DNA of 64,000 bases from Zunongwangia pacifica (GTDB taxonomy: Bacteria > Bacteroidota > Bacteroidia > Flavobacteriales > Flavobacteriaceae): NCBI RefSeq assembly GCF_023499215.1, contig NZ_JAKHSK010000004.1:170010-234009 (forward strand). Reading direction: 5' to 3'. Under the pieces are notes generated by a model. The model did no database searches. It saw only the letters and a list, made by a program, of their open reading frames with translations, and was not told the DNA's origin. This document shows, piece after piece, positions 8,110 to 16,244 of the stretch (positions within the stretch are counted from its first letter, which is position 1; each line of letters opens with the position of its first letter). The translations under genes were made by a program, and so were the position numbers.

Positions 8110-9395
8110 TTGCTGAAATATTATTGTTGGTCATTTCGTTTTTAATTCTGCTAAGTTTAGGAGTTCCCGTAGCCTGGTCTATTGGTATTTCCTGTTTACT
8201 AACTTTAGCCGTTTCTATAGATTCGCTGGCCGCCTTTACCACAATGGCACAACGAATGGCCACAGGATTAGACAGTTTTTCCCTGTTGGCGATTCCGTTT
8301 TTTATTCTCGCGGGACAAATTATGAATCAGGGAGGGATTGCCCATCGGCTCATTAATTTTGCGAAAGCCCTCATTGGCTCGATGCCCGGCGGGTTGATTT
8401 ATGTAAATGTGATTGCCGCGATGCTTTTTGGAGCCATTTCTGGCTCTGCCGTAGCCGCAGCTTCTGCGATAGGAGGGATTTTAGGTCCACCGATGGAAAA
8501 AGAAAATTATTCCAAAGAATTTGGCGCCGCCATTAATGTTACCGCTTCTACCACGGGATTAATTATTCCGCCTTCCAACGTATTAATCGTTTATTCATTG
8601 GCCAGTGGTGGCGTTTCTATCGCCAGTTTATTTTTGGCCGGTTATATTCCCGGGATTTTAATGGGGTTGGCCCTAATGTTAGTCGCCGCCGTTTGGATTA
8701 AAAAGAAAAAATATCCACCGGGAGAAAAAACCAGTGCCAAGAAAATTGCCAGCACCTTTTTAGATGCTTTACCCAGTTTATTATTGTTGGTTGTCGTGAT
8801 TGGCGGAATTGTTTCCGGGATTTTTACCGCAACCGAAGCTTCAGGAATTGCCGTGTTGTACACCTTAATCCTGGCTACCATTTACCGGGAAATCAATTTC
8901 AAAAAATTACATACGATTTTTTTAAGTTCGGTCGTGACCACTTCGATTGTGTTGTTATTAATCGCCACCTCTATGGGAATGTCCTGGGTGATGTCTTTTG
9001 AAAATATCCCGCAGACCGTAAGTGACGCGCTGTTAGGATTGAGTGAAAATAAATACGTGATTTTAATCATTATTAACCTGCTATTACTATTTGTTGGGAC
9101 GTTTATGGATATGACGCCGGCCATCTTAATTTTTACACCCATATTCTTACCCATTATGCAGAATTTAGGCGTAGATCCCGTACACTTTGGGATGATTATG
9201 GTGATGAATTTATGTGTAGGCCTGTGTACGCCACCGGTAGGATCGGTATTATTTATTGGAGTTGGCGTGGCCAAAACCACCATTCAAAAAGTAATAAAAC
9301 CATTGTTGCCGTTGTATGTAGTAATGGCAATTATCCTATTATTAGTAACCTATGTGCCACAAATAAGCCTGTGGTTACCAAGTTTATTTGAATAA
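8106..9395 (+). CDS. dctM: TRAP transporter large permease DctM
   Basis: The 429-residue length is typical for DctM, with about twelve hydrophobic segments. Diagnostic blocks include LLAIPFFILAGQIMNQGGIA, MLFGAISGSAVAAASAIGG, VTASTTGLIIPPSNVLIVY, FVGTFMDMTPAILIFTPIF and NLCVGLCTPPVGSVLF. It forms the ion-coupled translocation channel in the inner membrane. The start overlaps dctQ by four bases; uxaB follows 23 bases downstream on the same strand. TRAP systems for uronates are known in other phyla; here the substrate is inferred from the surrounding catabolic genes. Confidence 0.95.
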   Translation: MIAEILLLVISFLILLSLGVPVAWSIGISCLLTLAVSIDSLAAFTTMAQRMATGLDSFSLLAIPFFILAGQIMNQGGIAHRLINFAKALIGSMPGGLIYVNVIAAMLFGAISGSAVAAASAIGGILGPPMEKENYSKEFGAAINVTASTTGLIIPPSNVLIVYSLASGGVSIASLFLAGYIPGILMGLALMLVAAVWIKKKKYPPGEKTSAKKIASTFLDALPSLLLLVVVIGGIVSGIFTATEASGIAVLYTLILATIYREINFKKLHTIFLSSVVTTSIVLLLIATSMGMSWVMSFENIPQTVSDALLGLSENKYVILIIINLLLLFVGTFMDMTPAILIFTPIFLPIMQNLGVDPVHFGMIMVMNLCVGLCTPPVGSVLFIGVGVAKTTIQKVIKPLLPLYVVMAIILLLVTYVPQISLWLPSLFE

Positions 9396-9418
9396 AATAC
9401 TTAGAGAATTTATACAAA

Positions 9419-10861
9419 ATGAAGAGATTAACCAGACAAAATGCCAATATCACAGAAACTTTACCCATAAAAGTGGTACAGTTTGGCGAAGGAAACTTTT
9501 TAAGGGCCTTTGTAGATTTTGTGATCGATAAATTAAATAAAGAAGCCAATTTTAATGCCGGTGTCGCCGTAATTCAGCCTTTAGCAGGCGGATTGGTAGA
9601 ACTACTGAATGAACAAGACGGGTTGTACAACCTGTTTATGAAAGGAGTGAAGCAAGGCGAAGAAATTCAGGAGCAACGCACCATTTCCTGTATTCAAAAA
9701 GGAATAAATCCTTATAAAAATTATGACGAATATTTAAAATTAGCCGAAGAAGAAAGCTTAGAATTCATTATTTCGAATACCACGGAAGCCGGGATTGCTT
9801 ATGATGAATCCGATACCCTGGAAGGAGCGCCGCACAACAGTTTTCCGGCCAAATTAACCGCTTTGTTGTATAAAAGATTTCAGTATTTTAAAGGAGATTC
9901 GGCAAAAGGATTAACCATTATTCCGTGTGAATTAATCAATTACAATGCCGATACCTTAAAAAAAATTATCCTTCAATATGCCGAATTATGGAAATTGGAG
10001 GCCGATTTTGTAACGTGGATCAATACCAGCAACAGTTTTCATAACACGTTGGTAGATCGTATTGTTCCCGGCTATCCAAAAGACGATATTGATGCTTACC
10101 AAAGCAAATTAGAACTAGAAGATAAATTAATCGTTTCCGCAGAAGTATTTTTACTGTGGGTAATAGAAGGTGGGGACGCGTTAAAAGCGAAAATTCCGTT
10201 CGATCAGATCGATGAAAATATTTTGGTGGTTGAAGATATGCAACCTTACCGAACCCGAAAAGTTAGAATCTTAAACGGCGCGCATACCACGATGGTTCCC
10301 TTTTCTTTACTCTTCGGAAATGAAACCGTAAAAGAAACCGTAGATCACGAATTTACCGGAGCATTTGTAAAAGAAGCCATTTTTAACGAAATTATCCCCA
10401 CACTTTCTTTACCTGAAGAAGAATTAAAAACCTTCGCAGAAGAAGTGTTGGACAGGTTTAGAAATCCGTTTATCAAGCATCAGTTGGCGAGTATCGCCTT
10501 AAATTCCGTTTCAAAATTTAAGGTGAGAGTGTTGCCCAGCTTATTAGCTTTTCAAAAAGATTGTAATCGATTACCTTTACATTTAACCTTTGCTTTTGCC
10601 TGTTTAATTCGTTTTTACAGAGGCGAATGGAACAACCAAACCCTGCCCATTAATGACGATGATAGTGTGGTAGCCGAATTAAAACGGATATGGGAGTTGC
10701 ATAGTTATCAGGAAATAAGCGAGCAGGCGCTGAAAAACGAAAAATTTTGGGATCAGGATTTAACCAAAATCTCCGAATTGAAAGATCAGGTTGCGACGGC
10801 ATTGGAATTAATTGAAACCAAAGGCATAGAAGAAGGCTATAAAAAATTTGCAGGGAAGTAA
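9419..10861 (+). CDS. uxaB: Tagaturonate reductase UxaB (altronate oxidoreductase)
   Basis: A 480-residue polyol-specific long-chain dehydrogenase, close to the 483 residues of E. coli UxaB. It reduces D-tagaturonate to D-altronate with NADH, following UxaC. The N-terminal nucleotide-binding region has FGEGNFLRAFVDF; the family's catalytic Lys-x4-Asn-x2-His motif is Lys281, Asn286, His289 in KVRILNGAHT. The related mannitol dehydrogenase and fructuronate reductase families share the motif, but overall length and the neighbouring uxaA and uxaC favour UxaB. It is probably the last gene of the aldolase-TRAP operon; a hairpin repeat follows 23 bases after the stop. The coding sequence contains a near-match to the putative LacI operator at 10562-10574. 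Confidence 0.93.
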   Translation: MKRLTRQNANITETLPIKVVQFGEGNFLRAFVDFVIDKLNKEANFNAGVAVIQPLAGGLVELLNEQDGLYNLFMKGVKQGEEIQEQRTISCIQKGINPYKNYDEYLKLAEEESLEFIISNTTEAGIAYDESDTLEGAPHNSFPAKLTALLYKRFQYFKGDSAKGLTIIPCELINYNADTLKKIILQYAELWKLEADFVTWINTSNSFHNTLVDRIVPGYPKDDIDAYQSKLELEDKLIVSAEVFLLWVIEGGDALKAKIPFDQIDENILVVEDMQPYRTRKVRILNGAHTTMVPFSLLFGNETVKETVDHEFTGAFVKEAIFNEIIPTLSLPEEELKTFAEEVLDRFRNPFIKHQLASIALNSVSKFKVRVLPSLLAFQKDCNRLPLHLTFAFACLIRFYRGEWNNQTLPINDDDSVVAELKRIWELHSYQEISEQALKNEKFWDQDLTKISELKDQVATALELIETKGIEEGYKKFAGK

Positions 10862-10883
10862 ACCTGCAATTTTAGACCATTTT

Positions 10884-10916
10884 AGACCTCACAGGTTTCA
10901 AAAACCTGTGAGGTCT
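10884..10916. repeat. GACCTCACAGG hairpin repeat, copy 2
   Basis: Identical to the 33-base inverted repeat at 5896-5928 (15-base arms, CAA loop). It lies 23 bases after uxaB and about 100 bases before uxaA. A partial unit TTTGAGGTCTGGAAGACG follows at about 10948. It may help separate uxaB and uxaA transcripts, but there is no T tract typical of an intrinsic terminator. Confidence 0.9.
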
Positions 10917-11014
10917 GGAACAAAAAATAACAGAGTTTTTAAAATTTTTGAGGTCTGGAAGACGATAAAAACCCTACGAAGCCCAAAACTTTGAAGCACT
11001 AAAAATTGAAGAAG

Positions 11015-12631
11015 ATGAAGAACAAATTAATAAAAGTACATCCCGAAGATAATGTCGCCATTGCGTTAACCGATTTATGGCAAGGCGATCGATTGGATTT
11101 TGAAGGCGAAGAAGTGATTATTTTGTCTGATGTAAAAGCCAAGCATAAGATCACGATGGTCGATCTAGAACCAGAAAGTAAGATTTATATGTATGGCGTT
11201 TTGGTGGGAAAAGCGACTTCTAACATTAAACGCGGTGATGTGCTCACCGTAGATAATGTAAAACACCAGGCCAGTACCACGACCGGAAAAACAGAAACGG
11301 TTTCGTACACCGCACCCGATGTGTCGAAGTGGAAAGACCGCACGTTTATGGGCTACCATCGTAACGACGGACAGGTAGGAACGCAAAATGTATGGTTGTT
11401 TTTTCCGTTGGTTTTTTGTGAAAACAGAAATGTAGAATTGCTAAAAGACGTTTTTGAAAAAGAACTCTCTTTTCATAAATCAAGCAAGCAACGCAAGTTA
11501 CTTCGTAATTTAATTAGCGGAGAGAATATTGAATTAAGTGAAGATAAAACACCAGATGAAGAGCCGATTTTCGATAATATCGAGGTCCGTTTTATCACCC
11601 ATCAGGGCGGTTGCGGTGGTATTCGTCAGGATGCGGTGTCATTATCAAAATTACTCGCCGGGTATGTCAATAATCCCAACGTGGCCGGAGCTACCGTGCT
11701 GAGTTTAGGTTGTCAGAATCTTCAGATCGATATTTTTCAGAATGCGCTAGATGCGATTAATCCCGACTTAGATAAACCTGTTTTAATTTACGAACAGCAA
11801 CAAGAAGGCACCATTGATGAGATGCTGAATAAGATTATTCGTGAATCTTTTGATGGGATCAAAAAAGCCAATGAAATTCAGCGGCAACCCGCTCCCTTAT
11901 CTAAGCTGAAATTAGGATTAGAATGTGGTGGTTCCGATGGTTTCTCCGGAATTTCAGCAAACCCTTCCTTAGGCTATGCATCCGATTTACTGGCCGCATT
12001 AGGCGGTTCACCTATTTTATCAGAATTTCCGGAGTTATGCGGAGTAGAGCAGGAGTTGGTGAATCGTTGTGTTGATGACGAAAAAGCCGAACGTTTCCTG
12101 AAATTGATGCGCGCTTACGAAGATGCCGCTGAAGCTTCCGGTTCCGGTTTCGATATGAATCCCTCTCCCGGAAACATCAAAGACGGTTTAATCACCGACG
12201 CGATGAAATCTGCCGGAGCAGCCAAAAAAGGCGGAACTTCCCCCATTCAGGATATTTTAGATTACGGAGAATATGTCACCAAACCTGGCTTAAATTTATT
12301 GTGCACGCCCGGGAACGATGTAGAAAGTACCACCGCGATGGTAGGTTCGGGCGCTAACGTAGTAGTCTTCACCACCGGATTGGGAACACCCACCGGAAAC
12401 CCAATTGCACCGGTGATTAAAGTGGCTTCCAATTCCATTTTAGCAGGAAGAATGCCCGATATTATCGATATTGATACCGGTGCTGTGATTAAAGGCGAAA
12501 AAACCATTGAAGAAATGGGCGAGGAAATCCTGGAATATATCATTAATGTAGCCAGCGGAGAAACCATTGCCAAAGCCGATCAAAACGATCAAAACGATTT
12601 TATCCCCTGGAAAAGAGGCGTTTCCTTATAA
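11015..12631 (+). CDS. uxaA: Altronate dehydratase UxaA
   Basis: It dehydrates D-altronate to KDG, completing the galacturonate branch. The protein has an N-terminal SAF-type domain (about residues 1-80) followed by the large dehydratase domain with HQGGCGGIRQDA, LGLECGGSDGFSGISANPSLG, PGNIKDGLITDA and TPGNDVESTTAMVGSGAN. I start it at the ATG at 11015 (538 residues) rather than the in-frame TTG at 11006, because the resulting N-terminus MKNKLIKVHPEDN aligns with E. coli UxaA MQYIKIHALDN. It is longer than E. coli UxaA (495 residues), with extra sequence around residues 140-180. Its 3' end overlaps the end of the convergent LacI gene by six bases, so no separate terminator exists between them. 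Confidence 0.94.
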   Translation: MKNKLIKVHPEDNVAIALTDLWQGDRLDFEGEEVIILSDVKAKHKITMVDLEPESKIYMYGVLVGKATSNIKRGDVLTVDNVKHQASTTTGKTETVSYTAPDVSKWKDRTFMGYHRNDGQVGTQNVWLFFPLVFCENRNVELLKDVFEKELSFHKSSKQRKLLRNLISGENIELSEDKTPDEEPIFDNIEVRFITHQGGCGGIRQDAVSLSKLLAGYVNNPNVAGATVLSLGCQNLQIDIFQNALDAINPDLDKPVLIYEQQQEGTIDEMLNKIIRESFDGIKKANEIQRQPAPLSKLKLGLECGGSDGFSGISANPSLGYASDLLAALGGSPILSEFPELCGVEQELVNRCVDDEKAERFLKLMRAYEDAAEASGSGFDMNPSPGNIKDGLITDAMKSAGAAKKGGTSPIQDILDYGEYVTKPGLNLLCTPGNDVESTTAMVGSGANVVVFTTGLGTPTGNPIAPVIKVASNSILAGRMPDIIDIDTGAVIKGEKTIEEMGEEILEYIINVASGETIAKADQNDQNDFIPWKRGVSL

Positions 12632-13648
12632 TTTACGGTTAGAAGAATCTCTAATATAAAGTTCGGGAGTAAGCACAACTTTCTTTTCAATAGTTAGTGT
12701 CTTACTCCCTTCTATTTGCTCTAAAAATACCTGTGCTGCAATCTTACCCATTTCAAAAGGGGTTTGGTCTACAGAGGTAATGGGAAGCTCCATATACTTA
12801 GTAAAAGGTTCGTTACTAAAACCGACCACACAAACTTCTTCTGGAATTTTAATTCCCATTTGTCGTAATTCCTGAATAGCTCCTAAAGCAGCATAATCAC
12901 TCGAAGAAAAGATAGCATCAGGTTTCTCATCAAATTTCCAAAGATCTTTTACAGCAGAAGTTCCCGATTCCAACTTACTATTTACTGGTAAACTAAAGCG
13001 TTTTAAAGGTGTTATGCCGTTATCCTTTAAAGCTTTTAAGTATCCCTGACGCCTGTTTTTGTATATTTCTACATTAAGATCACCTGAGAAATGGGCGATT
13101 TTTTTACATCCCTGCTCAATTAAGTGTTTAGTGGCAAGATAGCCGCCTTTAAAATCGTCAATTACTACAGAGCTTAGACCTTTAACGTCCTTTTTACGAT
13201 CAAAAAAGACTAAAGGTGTATTTTCGGCTAATGCTTTTTGAATGTGTGTGGTATCTTGAGTGGTTTTTGCCACCGACATAAAAATACCATCGACCTGGGT
13301 ATTTAAAAGAGTGTCAATTTGCTTAATTTCATTATTTACATCTTCATGAGTTTGGCAGATAATCACGTGATATCCGTGTGGGGAAAGTTCTTCCTCGATA
13401 CCGCGAATTACACTAGAAAAAAAACTACGATTTATAAAAGGGACAATCACGCCAACATTATTGGTACGTCCACTTTTTAAAGCTTGCGCTAACCTGTTCT
13501 GCTTATAATTCATTTCGGTAGCAGTTTTTAGAACCAGCTCACGAGTTTTTTCACTAATCTTTGGATTGTTGTTTAACGCTCTTGAAACAGTAGCCGCGCT
13601 TATTTTAAGCTTTTTAGAAATATCATAAATGGTAACCTTCTCTGCCAT
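12626..13648 (-). CDS. LacI-family transcriptional regulator, likely of the uronate/pectin genes
   Basis: A 340-residue LacI/GalR protein. The N-terminal helix-turn-helix (residues 4-25, TIYDISKKLKISAATVSRAL) and hinge helix (NRLAQALKSGRT) are complete; the rest is a periplasmic-binding-protein-like sensor with GVIVPFINRSFFSSVIRGIE and VDGIFMSVAKTT. I chose the ATG at 13648 because the HTH then begins at residue 4; the longer TTG start at 13696 would add an unlikely basic and hydrophobic extension. It converges on uxaA with a six-base overlap of the ends (TTATAA). Position suggests it represses or activates the uronate genes with a KDG-like or uronate effector. A perfect 14-base operator-like palindrome lies 190 bases upstream of its start. 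Confidence 0.9.
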   Translation of the reverse strand: MAEKVTIYDISKKLKISAATVSRALNNNPKISEKTRELVLKTATEMNYKQNRLAQALKSGRTNNVGVIVPFINRSFFSSVIRGIEEELSPHGYHVIICQTHEDVNNEIKQIDTLLNTQVDGIFMSVAKTTQDTTHIQKALAENTPLVFFDRKKDVKGLSSVVIDDFKGGYLATKHLIEQGCKKIAHFSGDLNVEIYKNRRQGYLKALKDNGITPLKRFSLPVNSKLESGTSAVKDLWKFDEKPDAIFSSSDYAALGAIQELRQMGIKIPEEVCVVGFSNEPFTKYMELPITSVDQTPFEMGKIAAQVFLEQIEGSKTLTIEKKVVLTPELYIRDSSNRKL

Positions 13649-14052
13649 GTACTTTAATCCAAGATTAAATTTAATTTTAAATGAAATATGCCACAATATA
13701 AGAATTCGATTTAATAACCAGTGTTGAGGTCCGATTATTATCAGTATTGAAAGATCATTATATTTTGATATTAAAATTTTTTACTGGTTAATTTTAAGAT
13801 GATTTTTTTGGCATATTAATAATTAAACTATAATTTAGTGTAATCGATTACAGCAAAATCTGGGAATTAACGATTTTGGGACTCTAAAACTCTAAATTTC
13901 GATCTAGAGAATAGAGCGTTTGGTGGAAATAGAATTGTTGAAAAAATGACCATTTAGATCTTTTTACGAGAACGTTATCGTTAATAGTAATGATATGCTA
14001 GTTTTATAGATGCTATGGAAAAACTTGATTGGTAAATTAATATAAAATAGTA
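13649..14052. promoter_or_regulatory. Divergent intergenic region between lacI-type gene and the 14053 gene
   Basis: These 404 AT-rich bases hold no gene. On the minus strand a -7-like TATATTGTGG box (13691-13700) sits about 45 bases before the LacI start codon. The perfect palindrome at 13839-13852 is the clearest regulatory candidate. A second, imperfect inverted sequence, AACGTTATCGTTAA, lies at about 13971-13984 on the side of the downstream gene. Confidence 0.5.
13839..13852. promoter_or_regulatory. Candidate LacI-family operator, TGTAATCGATTACA
   Basis: A perfect 14-base palindrome with the central CG typical of LacI-family operators, situated between a LacI-type regulator gene and the divergently transcribed envelope genes. 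Thirteen of 14 bases recur inside uxaB (10562-10574), and ten contiguous bases (ATCGATTACA) recur at 19916-19925, 84 bases upstream of the 909-residue plug protein. Autoregulation or control of the 14053 transcript is the simplest reading. Confidence 0.6.
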
Positions 14053-14457
14053 ATGAAAAGAGTAGATAAAAGTTATAGCAAATTTTTGATGGCATTTTTT
14101 CTAATGCTAGGAATAGGCTTTTTTAATAAAATGAGTGCGCAGGAGTTTAAAACCATATCAGGTAACGTCACTTCAGTTGAGGGAAGAGCCTTAAAAGGTG
14201 TAAATATTTTTGTCCCGAATACCAGTTTTGGAAGCACTACTGATGCTAAAGGAAATTTCGAAATGCAGATTCCGGCAGATTCAAAAGTTGTGATTAGTTA
14301 TATTGGCTTTGCTACGAAAACGATTGATGCTTCTAAAACGACTGATTTTCGGTTAACATTACAAAAAGAAGTAAACCAACAAGAAAATGTTGTTGTTGTG
14401 AATTATGATAAGGAGGTAGAAAAGAGAAAATCCCGAATTCTGAAAATTGAAAAATAG
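14053..14457 (+). CDS. Stand-alone carboxypeptidase-regulatory-like domain protein (SusC N-terminus-like)
   Basis: A 134-residue secreted protein. Residues 1-29 form a signal peptide ending MSAQ; residues 33-108 form a carboxypeptidase-D-regulatory-like beta-sandwich (TISGNVTSVEGRALKGVNI, STDAKGNFEMQIP, VVISYIGFATKTI), the module that normally opens SusC-type TonB-dependent transporters. After it comes NVVVVNYDKEVEKRKS and the protein stops where a SusC would continue into its plug with VVVGYG. No plug or barrel sequence follows in any frame. It may be a genuine short envelope protein or the remnant of a lost SusC gene; the intact signal, domain and a terminator hairpin downstream favour an expressed gene. 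Its function is unknown. Confidence 0.75.
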   Translation: MKRVDKSYSKFLMAFFLMLGIGFFNKMSAQEFKTISGNVTSVEGRALKGVNIFVPNTSFGSTTDAKGNFEMQIPADSKVVISYIGFATKTIDASKTTDFRLTLQKEVNQQENVVVVNYDKEVEKRKSRILKIEK

Positions 14458-14529
14458 ATCAGATTTTAAACAATATCCTATTTGTGAATAGTTAGTAGAT
14501 GTTTAGATTATTTAAGTTGATTGATAGTT

Positions 14530-14562
14530 AAAAGAGAAGCTTGTATTTACATGCTTCTCTTT
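14530..14562 (+). terminator. Intrinsic-terminator-like hairpin after the 14053 gene
   Basis: Arms AAAGAGAAGC (14531-14540) and GCTTCTCTTT (14553-14562) pair perfectly around a 12-base loop; the 3' arm runs into a T-rich stretch. It separates the small domain protein from the DUF4861 gene, whose ATG is at 14592. Confidence 0.6.
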
Positions 14563-14591
14563 GACTTTCTATCAAATTAAGAACTTGAGTT

Positions 14592-15620
14592 ATGAAAAGA
14601 ATTATTTTACCAGCCTTTCTTGTTTTAGCTTTAATTTTTGCTGGGTGTAAAGAAAAGAAAGAAGAATCTATCCCTACACAACCTAAAGAAAATCAAAACA
14701 CAAATACCTGGCAAAAACCAGATAAGAATGCAAAAACCTATGCCGAATTATCGATTAGAAAGGGTGACGATTGGAAACCTGAAAAATTTGGGGGAGGCGA
14801 GTTTATAAATGTGGATTCGTTGCAGTTGCCAGAAGGGCATAGCGATCATGCATACTATATACGATACGAAGGTCCTGGTTGGGAAAATAGTCAGGTTGGA
14901 TTTCGGCTTTATCTGGACTGGAGAAATGCTATCGATATTTGGGGAAAGAAAACAGATACTATAGTTTTACCCTATGTAGGACAAAAAAATTATGAAGATT
15001 ACCATCACGATGCTGCCTGGGGACAGGATATTCTAAAAGCAGGCCAGTCTTTAGGATTAGGTGGTTATGGAAGATATATAAACGACTCTGTTGCTCATTT
15101 CAGAAATGTGGGAAAAACAGTAGCTTCCGTAGAAAATAATGCAGAAAGTTCTTCAGTATTTATCGATTATGACGACTGGAAAACCGGAGAAGATTCTATA
15201 GATCTTGGTGCAACATTCAGCATTTATCCTAAAGGAAGATTTAGTAAGATTAGCTTGAAACCTTCCGCAGAAATAAAAGGATTAACGACCGGAATTGTAA
15301 AATTTGAGGATATTCCTTTAATAACGAATGAAAGTAAGGATGGTGAATGGGGGTATATCGCTACTTACGGAAGACAAACGCTTGTAAACGATAAAGATCG
15401 ATTGGGAATGGCCATTCTTTATAAAACTTCAGAAATACAAAACATTAAAGAAGGACCATACGATCATTTGCTAATATTTAAACCAACGACCAATAAAATC
15501 TCCTATTACATTTTGGCAGCATGGCAGCAGGAAAAGAACGGATTGTCAAACAAAGAAGAATTTATAAATAGTTTGGATGATCATTTAAAAACACTTCAGG
15601 AGAAAGGAGAATTAAACTAA
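14592..15620 (+). CDS. DUF4861-family lipoprotein
   Basis: A 342-residue predicted lipoprotein: the signal ends in the lipobox FAGC with Cys19. Residues about 45-335 look like the DUF4861 family, with blocks AYYIRYEGPGWENSQVGFR, LYLDWRNAIDIWGKK, YHHDAAWGQDILKAGQSLG and LGGYGRYINDSV. The family has no function I can state with certainty; it occurs in Bacteroidetes polysaccharide loci, often beside GH105 and pectin- or ulvan-related enzymes, which agrees with the GH105 and rhamnosidase genes 8-11 kb downstream. A glycan-binding or carbohydrate-active role at the cell surface is an inference. It probably has its own transcript because a terminator hairpin lies just upstream. Confidence 0.78.
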   Translation: MKRIILPAFLVLALIFAGCKEKKEESIPTQPKENQNTNTWQKPDKNAKTYAELSIRKGDDWKPEKFGGGEFINVDSLQLPEGHSDHAYYIRYEGPGWENSQVGFRLYLDWRNAIDIWGKKTDTIVLPYVGQKNYEDYHHDAAWGQDILKAGQSLGLGGYGRYINDSVAHFRNVGKTVASVENNAESSSVFIDYDDWKTGEDSIDLGATFSIYPKGRFSKISLKPSAEIKGLTTGIVKFEDIPLITNESKDGEWGYIATYGRQTLVNDKDRLGMAILYKTSEIQNIKEGPYDHLLIFKPTTNKISYYILAAWQQEKNGLSNKEEFINSLDDHLKTLQEKGELN

Positions 15621-16244
15621 AAATAGTCTTTATTTAAGCTTATTGGTCTTTTTATTACAGGTCTCTAAATATCAAGTCCTACGTCATTTACTATGCTTGT
15701 GTAGTATAATTTAAGCATTACGGGTTATCCTCTTCTTAGAGCATTGCTTAATCAGAGAACTTATATTCCATATAAAAAGAATATGAAAGGTGCGTTATCG
15801 ATAATGCATTTATCACGCTCATCCTAAAATTGCTATAGCATAATCTTCAATGCGAATAAGGATGATAAAATATATTGAATCTTGAACTTAAGATATTATT
15901 GAAATTTATTTGATAATTGAGATTAAAGGCTTTGGTTCCGTTTTGATAGCTACCGGAATCGGGATGCCTCAAAATAAAAGTAATTTTAATGCCTCATGGG
16001 CTTACCCTGAAGTAGTTTATCTGCCCGAGAAAGTAATTATTTAACATTTATCACCATTTTTGAACGATATATTCCCCTAATTTGAGCAAAATACGTCCTT
16101 ATTTATTTTTAACAATTTTTAAATTTAAATGTTAAAAAATATTAAAAACATTATATTTGATTTTTCATGATTTCTCCTAAAATTTCCTCGAAAGATATGT
16201 CTTTATAGGGATTGTAGCTTTATGATATTCAAAGAATACTTTTT
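15621..16244. other. Non-coding gap before the FG-GAP gene
   Basis: No gene is visible in 624 AT-rich bases. The stretch contains the 10-base palindrome TTATCGATAA (15795-15804), a sequence CCCTGAAGTAGTTTA near 16008 that recurs in another gap near 42940, and a -7-type promoter box TATATTTG at 16152-16159. Confidence 0.6.
16152..16159 (+). promoter_or_regulatory. Candidate Bacteroidetes -7 box (TATATTTG) for the FG-GAP gene
   Basis: It fits the TAnnTTTG consensus of the Bacteroidetes primary sigma factor. It would place the transcript start about 75 bases before the ATG at 16245. No good -33 TTTG box was seen at the expected spacing, so support is moderate. Confidence 0.4.

Noticed and set aside
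13649..13696. TTG start giving a longer LacI-type regulator
   Set aside because: The helix-turn-helix normally starts within the first few residues, which is satisfied by the ATG at 13648.
14458..14591. Possible continuation of a SusC gene after the 14053 protein
   Set aside because: None of the frames shows plug motifs, and a terminator hairpin occupies much of the interval.
15621..16244. tRNA or small RNA gene in the long gaps
   Set aside because: No T-loop GGTTCGAATCC-like sequence, cloverleaf or strong terminator-bounded structure was found in the gaps.
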